DNA of 64,000 bases from Bacteroidota bacterium (GTDB lineage: Bacteria > Bacteroidota > Bacteroidia > B-17B0 > Aurantibacillaceae): assembly GCA_963169355.1 (NCBI GenBank), contig CAUJCR010000001.1, forward strand, positions 62,001-126,000. Reading direction: 5' to 3'. Both the position numbers and the translations under genes were made by a program. The notes beneath the pieces are model-generated. The model saw only the letters and a list, made by a program, of their open reading frames with translations. It was not told the origin of the DNA and did no database searches. Shown here in pieces: positions 44,246 through 54,067 of the stretch (position 1 is its first letter; each line of letters opens with the position of its first letter).

Positions 44246-45565
44246 TTAAACAAATTTGTTAAAATTTGACATGGATTCAACTTTAAAATGATGTTGAACT
44301 GATTGTAAAAAAATAATTGTTAAAATAAGTAGTAATTGTATGGTAAAGGGGTTTAATGAGGCCGTTAACCAAGATTCAAAATTATTTGAGATAAGAATGG
44401 CATACAACACTGGAATTGCTAATCGGCTTAATTTAGCTGCTTTTAGGAAAAGTGCAAGTAAAGCTACAAGAAACAAGATTAATCCAATTAATCCTGTATC
44501 TAACCAAAAAGTTAAATATGTATTATGGGCAGCGCCTTGATGCCCAAGCATACTTAAATATTCATAATTAATTTTATAAATATATTCAGTAAATGAAAAA
44601 CCCTTACCAATAAAAAAATTCTCTTGAATTTGTTGCCAAGCAAACTCCCAAGCCACAGCTCGGCCCGACATATTTGAAAAGGTATCAATTCTTAAAAATT
44701 CCGACAAGCCTAGTTGCAGGATGATAAACTCCATATTTGTAGAAATAATTTGATAAAGCAAGGCTAAAATGACAAAAATAGAAAATCCTAAAATGGGCGA
44801 CATCTTATAAAATTTTCTAAAAAAGAAAAATAATAAGGTAGCAAACAAGGAAGTCCTGGCGCCACAACGCAATAACGACAAAAAGCCAATAATATAAATA
44901 CTATTTTTTTCTTTAGAACTGAATACATCTGTTTTAAAATCAGTAATTGTAGTAAATAACATCATAAACAATGAGACATAAATACCTAATCCATTGGGAT
45001 TTCCTAACATCCCTCTATAGCGTCCAATTAATCTTGTAAAATCTGGATTAAGTATATCAATTAAAAAACCTAGTATTAATAAAGCAACAACTACAAACAC
45101 GATGCCTTTAAAAAACTCATCTCCATATTCTTGATACACCCATTGCGTATAAATTGGAATAGAAATAAATAATAAAATATACGATAAGGTTTTTTGAAAT
45201 GCTACAAAAGGGACAGGGCTATAAGCAATGCAAATAAATGATAAAATAAAAAACGGTATAAAATATTGGTAGAATTTGATAGGAATATCAATGAACTTTT
45301 GAACTTTAAGTGCAAACAAAAAAAGTAGTACAATGTATATATTCTTTACCTGAGCTGCAAAATCGAACAAATGACTTCGGCTATCTGAGAAGGTTAAAAT
45401 TAAAAAAAAACCCAGCAGTATTTCTAAATGCATGTCTTTTTTAAACATTAAAAAAAGCATAATAGGCAATACTAAATATATAACTGGCCCCATAAATGCT
45501 CCTACCACAAACCAAATTAAGGCAATAATGACTAGTTGTTTATATTCTATAATGTACTCTTTCAA
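44246..45565 (-). CDS. O-antigen polymerase/ligase-like membrane protein (Wzy/WaaL)
   Basis: 439 residues and about 11 transmembrane helices. A large periplasmic loop near 280-350 contains MSGRAVAWEFAWQQIQENFFIGKGF and LGHQGAAHNTYLTFWLDTG, the R-x-x-x-W and G-x-G-x2-x-H-N patterns of Wzy_C proteins. It polymerises or ligates lipid-linked repeat units on the periplasmic face. It lies at the end of the minus-strand surface locus starting near 64 kb and would polymerise that locus's repeat units; polymerase versus ligase cannot be decided from sequence. Confidence 0.82.
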   Translation of the reverse strand: MKEYIIEYKQLVIIALIWFVVGAFMGPVIYLVLPIMLFLMFKKDMHLEILLGFFLILTFSDSRSHLFDFAAQVKNIYIVLLFLFALKVQKFIDIPIKFYQYFIPFFILSFICIAYSPVPFVAFQKTLSYILLFISIPIYTQWVYQEYGDEFFKGIVFVVVALLILGFLIDILNPDFTRLIGRYRGMLGNPNGLGIYVSLFMMLFTTITDFKTDVFSSKEKNSIYIIGFLSLLRCGARTSLFATLLFFFFRKFYKMSPILGFSIFVILALLYQIISTNMEFIILQLGLSEFLRIDTFSNMSGRAVAWEFAWQQIQENFFIGKGFSFTEYIYKINYEYLSMLGHQGAAHNTYLTFWLDTGLIGLILFLVALLALFLKAAKLSRLAIPVLYAILISNNFESWLTASLNPFTIQLLLILTIIFLQSVQHHFKVESMSNFNKFV

Positions 45566-45681
45566 AATTTAATTAATACATATTTTGCTTCTTAACAACA
45601 TTAAACATCTCTTTTCTTAAAAATTCCATCGCCTTAATAAATAACGATTATCATTATTTTTAATAAAATTTATAGGCTAAT

Positions 45682-46647
45682 TCATAAAACAATTAGCTTA
45701 TAAAACAACCAATTAACCCCTGGTATTCTGGGTAGTTTATAGTTATAGAAGAAAAATAGTTGGCATATATATTTTTTTTTCTTTCCAATATCGTTTTTAA
45801 GTTCGTTTGAAAATAATAAATTCTCAAGTTCCTGAAAAATTGGGAAAGATATTTTTTTAGTTTTAAAATCTAAAATAATTTGAAAATATATTCTCAAAAT
45901 CGTGCCTAACAAATATTTTTTTTGATTTTCAGGAAGCTGTGGCCTAAATTTATTATAATACATTATACTAGAATTAACCCACCTCTTTAAAAATTCATAT
46001 TGATTAAAATTTTTCCTGTTATTATCTATTCTATAATAACAATCAATATACTGACTATATAATGTATATTTAATAGCTGGCATTAATAAAATTCTAGTAT
46101 GTAACTCAACATCTTGTAGGCGACTAAAATCTTCATCAAAACCTTGAGATCTTAATAATAGTTCTCTTTTCCAAATTGGTTGGGATGTCTGCCAAGGAAG
46201 GTTATGTTGTAAAAAATCTCTTAATGGGTTATGCGATTTAGGATTCCAAATAAAACTAGCATCGCCAATTTGCTTATAAAAAACCTGCATGCTAAATACA
46301 CAAAAATCAACCAAACTGTTCTCAATAATATTCACTCTGTTTTCAATACAAGTTGAAGTTAACAAATCATCTGCATCCAAAAAGATGATATATTTTCCCT
46401 TAGCACTTTTAATTCCTAGATTTCTAGAAAAATTGGCGCCTTTATTTCTTTCATTACATATTAGCCTAATTCTTTCATCACTTTTTGCATAAGCCTTTAT
46501 AATGTCAATTGTTCCATCGGTTGATACATCATCAATAATAAGTAGTTCCCAGTTAAGGTAAGTTTGTTGAATTACAGAATCAATAGTCTCCGAAATAAAT
46601 TCTACCTTATTGTAACTTGCTGTAATTATTGAAACTATTGGATTCAC
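45682..46647 (-). CDS. GT2-family glycosyltransferase
   Basis: 321 residues. It opens IVSIITASYNKVEFISETIDS and has the two donor-site motifs LLIIDDVSTDGT (about 35-46) and IFLDADDLL (about 89-97; DxD). The C-terminal half (about 130-321) is helical and varies in the family. It adds a sugar from a nucleotide donor on the cytoplasmic side. It lies between Wzy and WecB in the locus. Confidence 0.9.
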   Translation of the reverse strand: MNPIVSIITASYNKVEFISETIDSVIQQTYLNWELLIIDDVSTDGTIDIIKAYAKSDERIRLICNERNKGANFSRNLGIKSAKGKYIIFLDADDLLTSTCIENRVNIIENSLVDFCVFSMQVFYKQIGDASFIWNPKSHNPLRDFLQHNLPWQTSQPIWKRELLLRSQGFDEDFSRLQDVELHTRILLMPAIKYTLYSQYIDCYYRIDNNRKNFNQYEFLKRWVNSSIMYYNKFRPQLPENQKKYLLGTILRIYFQIILDFKTKKISFPIFQELENLLFSNELKNDIGKKKKYICQLFFFYNYKLPRIPGVNWLFYKLIVL

Positions 46648-46678
46648 TTATAATAACGCAAATAGTTATCTCATATTT

Positions 46679-47770
46679 CTAAAACAGTTTACTTAAATAA
46701 TCTAAGATTCGCTCAGTAGATTTCCCATCCCAAGCTTTTGGAATATTTCCTTTTTTATAGGTTCCTGATTCTATTTGGGAGATATATTGCTTAATACTAT
46801 TCAATTCAAAAGGCACTAAGGTATTCGTTCCTTCGGTAATGGTAACAGGGCGTTCGGTATTGGGGCGAAGGGTTAAGCAAGGTTTCCCTACAAAGGTGGA
46901 CTCTTCTTGAATACCACCACTATCCGTTAAAATAAATTGACAATATTTAATTAATTTTTGAAACGAAAAATAATCTAGTGGTTCGGTTAAAATTAAATGG
47001 GTATTGGATAAAAAATTTTCTTTTAATCCAAACTCCTCTAATCGTTTTAAGGTACGTGGATGAATAGGAAAAATAATTTTATACGTTTTCGTAACCTCAT
47101 TAATCAATGCCAATAATTTTTGTAAGCCTTGCAAATCATCAACCGTTGCCGGGCGGTGCATGGTCATTAATACGAAAGGCTGCTGTTCAATTTTTAAAGA
47201 AGATAAGATTGAAGAGTTTTCTATTTCTTTTTCAAACTTCACTAAAGTATCAATCATAGTATTTCCTGAAAAAATAATACGATGTTCTTCAACTCCTTCT
47301 TTTTTTAAAATATCTAAACCACTTTGTTCGGTTACAAAAAAATAATCGGCTAATTTGTCAGTTAGCACTCTATTGTGTTCTTCGGGCATGGTATTATCAA
47401 AACTACGTAAACCCGCCTCTATATGCCCAAGTGGAATGCCCATTTTATTGGCCACTAAAGCGCCTGCCAAAGTTGAATTAACATCGCCTGGCACTAATAA
47501 TAAATTAGGTTTGCCTATTACACTCATTAAATCCTCTAATCGAATCATAATTTCGGCCATTTGTTTATTAGCAGAAACAGGAGGTATGTTTAAAAAATAA
47601 TCGGGCTCCAACTGAAACTGGCGAAAAAACACATCCGCCATTTTCTCATCATAATGTTGCCCCGTATGAATGATTTTAATTTCCATATTAGGAAATGTTT
47701 TAGCTATTTCTTTAAAACGAGTAACTTTAATAAAATTGGGGCGTGTGCCTATGAGGATGTATATTTTCAT
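46679..47770 (-). CDS. wecB: UDP-N-acetylglucosamine 2-epimerase (non-hydrolysing)
   Basis: 363 residues, normal length. IGTRPNFIK starts the GT-B-like fold. VPGDVNSTLAG (about 93-103), GHIEAGLRSFDNTMPEEHNR (about 115-134) and MTMHRPATVDD (about 203-213) hold the catalytic residues; TDSGGIQEE (about 281-289) binds UDP. It interconverts UDP-GlcNAc and UDP-ManNAc. This provides ManNAc for the polymer, or for sialic-type sugar synthesis with NeuB of the same locus. Its start overlaps by one base the stop of a gene fragment upstream (TAATG), a sign that an intact gene once stood there. Confidence 0.93.
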   Translation of the reverse strand: MKIYILIGTRPNFIKVTRFKEIAKTFPNMEIKIIHTGQHYDEKMADVFFRQFQLEPDYFLNIPPVSANKQMAEIMIRLEDLMSVIGKPNLLLVPGDVNSTLAGALVANKMGIPLGHIEAGLRSFDNTMPEEHNRVLTDKLADYFFVTEQSGLDILKKEGVEEHRIIFSGNTMIDTLVKFEKEIENSSILSSLKIEQQPFVLMTMHRPATVDDLQGLQKLLALINEVTKTYKIIFPIHPRTLKRLEEFGLKENFLSNTHLILTEPLDYFSFQKLIKYCQFILTDSGGIQEESTFVGKPCLTLRPNTERPVTITEGTNTLVPFELNSIKQYISQIESGTYKKGNIPKAWDGKSTERILDYLSKLF

Positions 47771-47964
47771 TAAGAAAAAATGAGTGATTTTATTTTCGAT
47801 TGACCAATATTTGTGATTATATACTCTACAAATTCTCTAAAGGCTCCTTCTCCTCCATTCTTTTGGGTAGTGAAATGAACCAGCTCTTTTATGTAATGAG
47901 GTGCATTATTTGGAGAACAAGAAAAACCTAGTGATTTTAAAAGTTGAATATCGCTCATTTGCTA
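47770..47964 (-). pseudogene. C-terminal fragment of a KdsC-like HAD phosphatase
   Basis: About 63 codons (DIQLLKSLGFSCSPNNAPHY..., then TQKNGGEGAFREFVEYI) match the C-terminal third of 3-deoxy-octulosonate-8-phosphate/nonulosonate-9-phosphate phosphatases. The N-terminal nucleophile motif (D-x-D) is absent, and a stop codon TAG lies just before in that frame. The full family is about 165 residues. The sequence upstream belongs to a different gene fragment in another frame, so a deletion has joined the two. In nonulosonate pathways such a phosphatase acts on the NeuB-type 9-phosphate product. Confidence 0.8.
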
Positions 47965-48100
47965 GATCCATTAACACTTTCAGTCTCTCGATGATAATTT
48001 GAAAAATAATTTTCGAATGATAAAATGACAAGTTCATCTTATTAGGGAGCCGGGTAGAACCCATTCGAGTTTGTATAATGATGCCTAGGTTAATTTGCAT
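47906..48100 (-). pseudogene. N-terminal fragment of a SpsF/NeuA-type cytidylyltransferase
   Basis: The 64-codon frame starts with LGIIIQTRMGSTRLPNKM, the nucleotide-binding start of SpsF/NeuA-type transferases, and continues to about IIIERLK. It then loses resemblance at about codon 42, where the KdsC-like fragment begins in a different frame. The complete family is 220-250 residues. An intact relative lies at 57.1-57.8 kb, so this copy is redundant. Confidence 0.75.
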
Positions 48101-48201
48101 TAATTAATTTATATTATATTCCTGCTTAATCAGTAGAAAAGTAAACAATCTTTGTTACTTAATAGGAAAGAAAATTTTTCATTAGGGATTAAATCAAAAC
48201 A

Positions 48202-49449
48202 TTAATTAATAAGCAAATCTTCTATCTTCATCACTAATTCAGTAATATTAAATTCATTTATAAAATGAGGTGTATATTGTAAGTTAGGATCTTCATTAAG
48301 AATATATAACAGCTTTTCGCTCATATTATTTGCGGTAATTGAGTACCCAATTTTATTTCTTTCCACAAAACCGCCTGTGCTTCCACCATTTGAAAACACA
48401 AGTATCTTTTTCTTTTGCGAAAGATATTCCAAAAACTTAGTGCTAAAGCTATAATTAATATCATCTGTTAAAAATAAAGAACAATAATCTGATTGTTTTA
48501 TAACAGCATAAACCTCCGAAAGCCTAATAGGTGGATAATATTTAAATACATCTGGCAAACGATTCATATAATTGGTAACTTCATTTGGAATATTACCAAA
48601 AAAATGAAATTCAAACTTGTTTGAAAGGTCTTGATTTTGCTCTAATATATCAACTAAATTTCGTAAAAGGTAAAGTGATTTGATATAAAAAGTTCCAGTA
48701 AAAACAATTTTTATTCTTCCATTTTCCTTAAAGTAGTTGGTTGGTGAATTATCTAAATTCTTAAAATCGTCCTCATCAAATCCATTATTTATAACATAGA
48801 TTTTATGCCTCATATCAGGATAATTAGCATCCAAATGTGATTTCATATCGTTTGCAACAACAATAACTTTTTGAAATCTTTGGAGCACTTTATTTTCAGC
48901 ATTTTGCTCGAATTGTTGTCTTTTATTCGACATAGAGGTTAAACCATAAGCAGTATGATTGTTAATCCATGGGTCTCGAAAATCAACAATAAAATTTACG
49001 TTTGGATAAGTGGGTATTAACTCACTAATCCAAAGAGCTAATTTGAATGGAGCACAAGTTACAATTATATTGTTGTAACCAAGTCGAATGTTTTTGATTA
49101 ATTCATTAATTAATTGCCTTCTTGAAAACGATGCCCTATCATAGTAATTTCCTTTTGTAAAAGTTTTTACATAAAGTAAACTCATTCGATACATTATTTT
49201 ATCTACAATGGTTTTACTGTTTTTCTCGAGCCATTTCGGATATCTGCTTTTAAGCGGAATAATTTTATCTTTATAAGGCATTATATCCTTCTCCCAGTTA
49301 GATAAAGAACCCGTATTGAAGTTATTAAAAGTAATTACTTTTAAATCATAATCTCTTCTTGATAATTCTTTTGCAAACTTTGCCCACCTTCTTCCGCCAA
49401 TTCCATTGTTAGGAGGAAAAGTATGTGAAATAATGAGGACTTTTTTCAT
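48202..49449 (-). CDS. GT4-like glycosyltransferase
   Basis: 415 residues, GT-B fold. The start VLIISHTFPPNNGIGGRRWAKFAKEL has the Gly-rich acceptor loop with a basic cluster. IVDFRDPWINN (about 162-172) and IKIVFTGTFYIKSLYLL (about 242-258) follow, then TKFLEYLSQKKKILVFSNGG (about 356-375) as the nucleotide-sugar site. It is of the WcaI/GT4 glycan type. It begins right after AsnB (ATG next to the AsnB stop), so the two are translated together. The sugar is unknown. Confidence 0.86.
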   Translation of the reverse strand: MKKVLIISHTFPPNNGIGGRRWAKFAKELSRRDYDLKVITFNNFNTGSLSNWEKDIMPYKDKIIPLKSRYPKWLEKNSKTIVDKIMYRMSLLYVKTFTKGNYYDRASFSRRQLINELIKNIRLGYNNIIVTCAPFKLALWISELIPTYPNVNFIVDFRDPWINNHTAYGLTSMSNKRQQFEQNAENKVLQRFQKVIVVANDMKSHLDANYPDMRHKIYVINNGFDEDDFKNLDNSPTNYFKENGRIKIVFTGTFYIKSLYLLRNLVDILEQNQDLSNKFEFHFFGNIPNEVTNYMNRLPDVFKYYPPIRLSEVYAVIKQSDYCSLFLTDDINYSFSTKFLEYLSQKKKILVFSNGGSTGGFVERNKIGYSITANNMSEKLLYILNEDPNLQYTPHFINEFNITELVMKIEDLLIN

Positions 49450-51306
49450 CTATACTCGATTTACCTTTATCCAAGCACCCAAAGAATAATTTTTATATTT
49501 TTCAGATGTTACATTCTTCTTCCCTAAAACACTTTTATTATACGAAAGATAATCCTCAAATTCGTTTTTATATTTATTTAGCCAATCATCTTCTGGAGTT
49601 GTAAAACCTTTTTTATCTTTTCTAAATTTAATTTCAGATGGCATTTCGCGCATTGCTTGACGAATAATATACTTTTGCCATCCATTCTGAATAAGTAAAT
49701 TAGAAGAAAGAGAATAACCAAATTCAACCAATCGATAATCCATAAATGGATGTCGCGACTCTATACTGTGTGCCATACTATTTCTATCATCTACACGCAA
49801 ATATGTAGGCAACTGAAAAACGTTAAAATCAGCTAGTAGCATTTCGTCAAGAGTACTAATTCTGTTCCAATTCTTCGCTAGTACATTATCAAATTTGGCA
49901 ATACCTAATAACATTTTTGTACGTAATTTAATTTCATTAAAAACTATTCTATGTATATTATCCGTTTTTACCCCTTTTATTTCAGCATATTGATTAACTA
50001 GAGTAAAATATTGCGGTAAATCACCTTTCATTAAAAGTTGACGACAATAACGATAGAAATGATGATGATATCCTGCAAAAACCTCATCTGCACCCTGACC
50101 ATTAAATAAGATTTTAATGTTATTTTTTTGCACCTTTTGATATACATTCCACTGAGCTAAAAACGAAGTGCCAGATAGAGGTTCATCTTGATAATAGACA
50201 TGCTGTTCAAACGTATCTATACTAAAATCTTCCAAAGGATTGCAGTAAATAGTTTGACATGGTAAATCATTAGCGACTATTTTAATATATTTCGACTCGT
50301 CTGCTTTCTCGTAACCAGGAAAAATGGCCGAAAATCCAATAAGTTCGTTTTGCGAATTTTCCTCTTGAATAACATGGCGAGCCATATATAAAATAGCACT
50401 AGAATCTATTCCACCAGAAATAGCGAAACCAAAATTCACATCTGCCCTCATTCGTAAACGAACAGCATCATATAATAGTTCTCTAAATTTTTTTATCGCT
50501 TCTCTTTCGTAAATAGAAACCCTTTTTTGATTGATTTGATAATAACGTTCTTGCGTTTTTTGAATTAAATTTATTTGATAGCTTTTAGGTTCTATACATA
50601 TACAATGCGCTTTTTTAAATCTAAAAACATTATTGTAAATCGTATTCTCATCAGTATCAGTATAACCTCCATCAATAAAATTTTTCAAACTATTTTCGTT
50701 AATAGATAAGGTTATATTTTTATAGGCTTTTAATTGCTTAGTCTCTGAAACAAGCATAAAACCATTTGCATCTTCTTTATAATATAAAGGTTTCACACCA
50801 AATCTATCGTTGCTGATAAAGAACTGTTTAGTTTGAGCATCCCAAAGGAAGAAACTCCACATACCATTAAATCTATGAAGACAATTTTTACCCCATGTAC
50901 GATATGCTTCCAAAATAACTTCAGTATCGCTATTTGTTTTAAAGACACATCCGCTCTTTCGCAATTCTTCTCTTACTTCAATATAATTATAAATTTCACC
51001 ATTAAAAACCAGCCAAGAGCCATCTTTTCCTTTCATCGGTTGATGCCCATTTGCACTTAAATCAATTATACTTAATCGTTTATGACCTAAAGCCAAGTTG
51101 AATGAGCATGTCTGACTACTAGGCAATAAATTAATGTTCTCTATTTGTGAGCGTGTAACTATATAATCACCCGTATTTGTATTAATTAAAACAATCCCCT
51201 CATCATCTGGCCCTCGATGATTAATCAATTGCATAGATTTAAGAAACTCTATATATCTTTCTTCCGTAATAGACTCTTTATGAAACAGAACTGAAATACC
51301 GCACAT
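49450..51306 (-). CDS. asnB: Asparagine synthase, glutamine-hydrolysing (AsnB type)
   Basis: 618 residues. Cys2 of MCGISVLFHKE is the amidotransferase nucleophile. INHRGPDDEG, LGHKRLSIIDLS and FNGEIYNYIEVREEL follow. The synthetase domain has the PP-loop FAISGGIDSSAI (about 295-306) and NGQGADEVFAGYHHHF. Such genes are frequent in surface-polysaccharide loci, where they may amidate uronic or amino-acid substituents rather than make free asparagine. Which role applies is unknown. Confidence 0.92.
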   Translation of the reverse strand: MCGISVLFHKESITEERYIEFLKSMQLINHRGPDDEGIVLINTNTGDYIVTRSQIENINLLPSSQTCSFNLALGHKRLSIIDLSANGHQPMKGKDGSWLVFNGEIYNYIEVREELRKSGCVFKTNSDTEVILEAYRTWGKNCLHRFNGMWSFFLWDAQTKQFFISNDRFGVKPLYYKEDANGFMLVSETKQLKAYKNITLSINENSLKNFIDGGYTDTDENTIYNNVFRFKKAHCICIEPKSYQINLIQKTQERYYQINQKRVSIYEREAIKKFRELLYDAVRLRMRADVNFGFAISGGIDSSAILYMARHVIQEENSQNELIGFSAIFPGYEKADESKYIKIVANDLPCQTIYCNPLEDFSIDTFEQHVYYQDEPLSGTSFLAQWNVYQKVQKNNIKILFNGQGADEVFAGYHHHFYRYCRQLLMKGDLPQYFTLVNQYAEIKGVKTDNIHRIVFNEIKLRTKMLLGIAKFDNVLAKNWNRISTLDEMLLADFNVFQLPTYLRVDDRNSMAHSIESRHPFMDYRLVEFGYSLSSNLLIQNGWQKYIIRQAMREMPSEIKFRKDKKGFTTPEDDWLNKYKNEFEDYLSYNKSVLGKKNVTSEKYKNYSLGAWIKVNRV

Positions 51307-51309
51307 AAA

Positions 51310-52632
51310 TTAATTATATAAATAGTTGGCGTAATGTTTTATTCTGTTTTTATCAAAGAAATCAATATTTGAATATTTGATATTCTCTTGAATCTTTGAA
51401 AACAATTCATCTTCTGTATAAGCACATATATTCTTTATATTACTATCTTTTACAGGGAAGTTATTCTCTAAACCAATAGGCATTAATATGGTTTTAAAGC
51501 CATAATATAATCGTTCAAAGACTATTGTTGATGAAAAAGCTATACCTAATGATGCTTTTTCAAAACTCATAACAGAATCTTCTTTAATAATTTTAAAATT
51601 CACCCCTTTAAATATATCCGTGTATCTATCATTTGCTAACTTAATATATTTTTCCCATTTCTCTCTAGGATGTAAAAAAATAATTAACTGGTATTCTGGA
51701 TTTAAAATACAAATTTTTTTAATAATATTCATTACTTTATTCTCCATACTTTCCACATCTATAGTTTTCAATTTATGATTCTCTAATTTCCTCACCCAAC
51801 CACCTGTTGAATAAAATCCAATTGTTTTCTCTGAAATTTCAACTGGATTATCATATTTATATTTATTTTTTAAAAATTTTTCAGGCGCCCATAATTCAAT
51901 GTTTGTTGAGTAGAGAGTGGATTCAAAATGACTTATTTCATCTAATTGATAACCACTACAGAGATAAATATTATCAGCAACAATTACTTTATTCCAATAA
52001 CTAAGTGGGCTATCAGAAGTAATCTTATTAACTATAATTCTCTCTTTCTGCAATAAATAAGCAATAAGATTAGAATCTTTTTCGTATATACAGAAATAAT
52101 AAAGAACTTTAACATTAAGATGATGACATAAATTTAAAAGATTTATTATTTCGAAAATTTCTCTATAAATAATAGCATAAGGTGCTTTATCTTTTTGAAA
52201 AAAACTATAAAAAAACAAAAAAGGAGTCCATAAGGTTAATAATACAATTAAAATAAATCCTTGAAGAAAAGAATCACAATAATACGAATCAGACTTAAAA
52301 ATACCTCCAGAAATCACCCCTTCTCCTTTAAAAAATTCAATATATTTTTTTCTAAAACTATAGTCATTTCTGAATAAGTCATATATATACGTGTGTTCAT
52401 CGTTACTTCTAACAAAACATTTATTATTTTTAGGAGTAAGTACTGTAAGTATTGCTCTAAGAAAATATCTCAAAACTATCCACACACTACTTCTATCACT
52501 TTCAGGGACTCTATAAGTAGATCGAAATGTACTAAATGCAATATGCTGAATTTTAGTGTTTGGTTCATTTTTAAATATAAATAAAAGCCAAAAATGGACA
52601 TAAGAAAAAAATACAGAAAAAATATTTTTCAT
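51310..52632 (-). CDS. Probable glycosyltransferase, unrecognised family
   Basis: 440 residues with a hydrophobic N-terminus (about 8-20) and a possible membrane segment at about 122-145. The C-terminal part has IIFLHPREKWEKYI (about 318-331) and AFSSTIVFERLYYGFKTILMPIGLENN (about 364-390). These resemble the HP-x-E and S-S/T-x4-E donor sites of capsule glycosyltransferases such as the GT52/polysialyltransferase-like GT-B enzymes. No clear family name can be given. It lies between AsnB and another HP/SS-type enzyme in the nonulosonate part of the locus and may transfer the nonulosonic acid. Confidence 0.55.
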   Translation of the reverse strand: MKNIFSVFFSYVHFWLLFIFKNEPNTKIQHIAFSTFRSTYRVPESDRSSVWIVLRYFLRAILTVLTPKNNKCFVRSNDEHTYIYDLFRNDYSFRKKYIEFFKGEGVISGGIFKSDSYYCDSFLQGFILIVLLTLWTPFLFFYSFFQKDKAPYAIIYREIFEIINLLNLCHHLNVKVLYYFCIYEKDSNLIAYLLQKERIIVNKITSDSPLSYWNKVIVADNIYLCSGYQLDEISHFESTLYSTNIELWAPEKFLKNKYKYDNPVEISEKTIGFYSTGGWVRKLENHKLKTIDVESMENKVMNIIKKICILNPEYQLIIFLHPREKWEKYIKLANDRYTDIFKGVNFKIIKEDSVMSFEKASLGIAFSSTIVFERLYYGFKTILMPIGLENNFPVKDSNIKNICAYTEDELFSKIQENIKYSNIDFFDKNRIKHYANYLYN

Positions 52633-52654
52633 AAGTAATCCTCGTTTTAATTAA

Positions 52655-54067
52655 TCAATTTTCATATTTATTCAAAAATAAATAAAAACGCTCCTCGAAT
52701 CTCTCATCTATTGGAATATATTTGACTATACCATCTGATATAAGTTTCTTGTAATAAGTTTCGCCTACTTCGTGAACAACAATAGTCTTCTTTGATAACA
52801 AAGCAGCTTCAATAGTAGTTCCAGAAGAGTTAGTAACATGGATTAAGCATTTTTTCAATAACAATGGTAATGGTAATTCATTTGCTTCTTTAAAATTAAT
52901 TAAATGGGAAATATCTTCTTTAATAAAAAAAGCTTCAAATTCTGCATATTGATTAATCATTGCAGGATGCAATCTTATAAACCACTTTAGCTTTTTGGTT
53001 TTTATGAAATCTATAAGGATTTTAGGAAACAAAACATTAAACCCGTGACGAGGCTGTAATGAATATAAAACAAATCCTTCATTTTCATACACATTCTTTT
53101 TATCCTCCCAAAAATTTATCCATGTATTTCCGCCCACAAAATATTTATACAATGGATTTTTTGAAGCCCAGTTTGCAATACAATTCATACTACCTAGATC
53201 CCAAGACCAAAATGTTCGAGGGAGCATATCATATCCTTTATCTGGAATCTTAGTCCAATTCCCATAACATAAATGCTCATCAGTTTGAGCTCCATGTTGA
53301 AATTCAATGATTTCTACATTCCTTCTGTTTGCAACTAACACAAACGATAAATCATTATAATAACATAATATGTATGCTTGTTTAGGCTTTACTCTTTCAA
53401 AAATCATTTCATAAAATGCTATCCTAGGAAGAAAATCAATTCTAATAGTTTCTAAAATCGCTTCTGAGGAAAAATTCACACAGAAACGGCTTGCTATTTT
53501 CTTATCTTTTAGATACTGAATAAATAATTCGTACCCATCTATTTTTACATCAACTCTTCTTCTTTTAATACGATTTATTAGAAAATAATACGGAAGAAAG
53601 ATCTTAAATCTTTCTTCAAATCCAATTATCATATCACTATTTAATATATTTTCATCAGATCTTGGAGTTTCAATAAAATAATAGTCTCTGCCAATTTTTT
53701 TTTGTTCTATAAGCGAATCAAAAAAACGATTATATCTCTTTCCTTGAAAATTAATTCGATATCTTTCTTGAGCATTAAAAATATAGCTTTTTTGTTCCAA
53801 TGTCCTACTCCAAAAAAAATAGTTAAGTAAATCGTAAAATTTTCTAAAAGGTTTGAGTATAGGAATAGATTTTTGAATTGATTTATTTTTAGTAAAACCA
53901 CTAAGATTACTCTTTTTCATTAATCCATCCCCACATAGATTAAGGAAAAGGTTAATTCTAATATACGGCCAAAGATGTATATCATCAAACTTCCAATCAT
54001 TAACAGGAAACATTCGCTCAATCTCTAAAATAAAATGTTTGATATCTTCCCTAGTTTTAAATTCCAT
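52655..54067 (-). CDS. GT-B-type glycosyltransferase, Kdo/nonulosonate-transferase-like
   Basis: 470 residues, soluble. The N-terminal half is not recognised. The C-terminal half has IIEFQHGAQTDEHLCYGNW (about 254-272), WFIRLHPAMINQYAEFE (about 371-387) and HVTNSSGTTIEAALLSKKTIVVHE (about 417-440). QHG, R-x-HP and the S-S-x-T-x-E block are shared with capsular Kdo- and sialic acid-type transferases. It starts one base into the PseG-like gene's stop (TAATG), so they are coupled, which supports use of the nonulosonate made by this locus. Its role is inferred. Confidence 0.6.
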   Translation of the reverse strand: MEFKTREDIKHFILEIERMFPVNDWKFDDIHLWPYIRINLFLNLCGDGLMKKSNLSGFTKNKSIQKSIPILKPFRKFYDLLNYFFWSRTLEQKSYIFNAQERYRINFQGKRYNRFFDSLIEQKKIGRDYYFIETPRSDENILNSDMIIGFEERFKIFLPYYFLINRIKRRRVDVKIDGYELFIQYLKDKKIASRFCVNFSSEAILETIRIDFLPRIAFYEMIFERVKPKQAYILCYYNDLSFVLVANRRNVEIIEFQHGAQTDEHLCYGNWTKIPDKGYDMLPRTFWSWDLGSMNCIANWASKNPLYKYFVGGNTWINFWEDKKNVYENEGFVLYSLQPRHGFNVLFPKILIDFIKTKKLKWFIRLHPAMINQYAEFEAFFIKEDISHLINFKEANELPLPLLLKKCLIHVTNSSGTTIEAALLSKKTIVVHEVGETYYKKLISDGIVKYIPIDERFEERFYLFLNKYEN

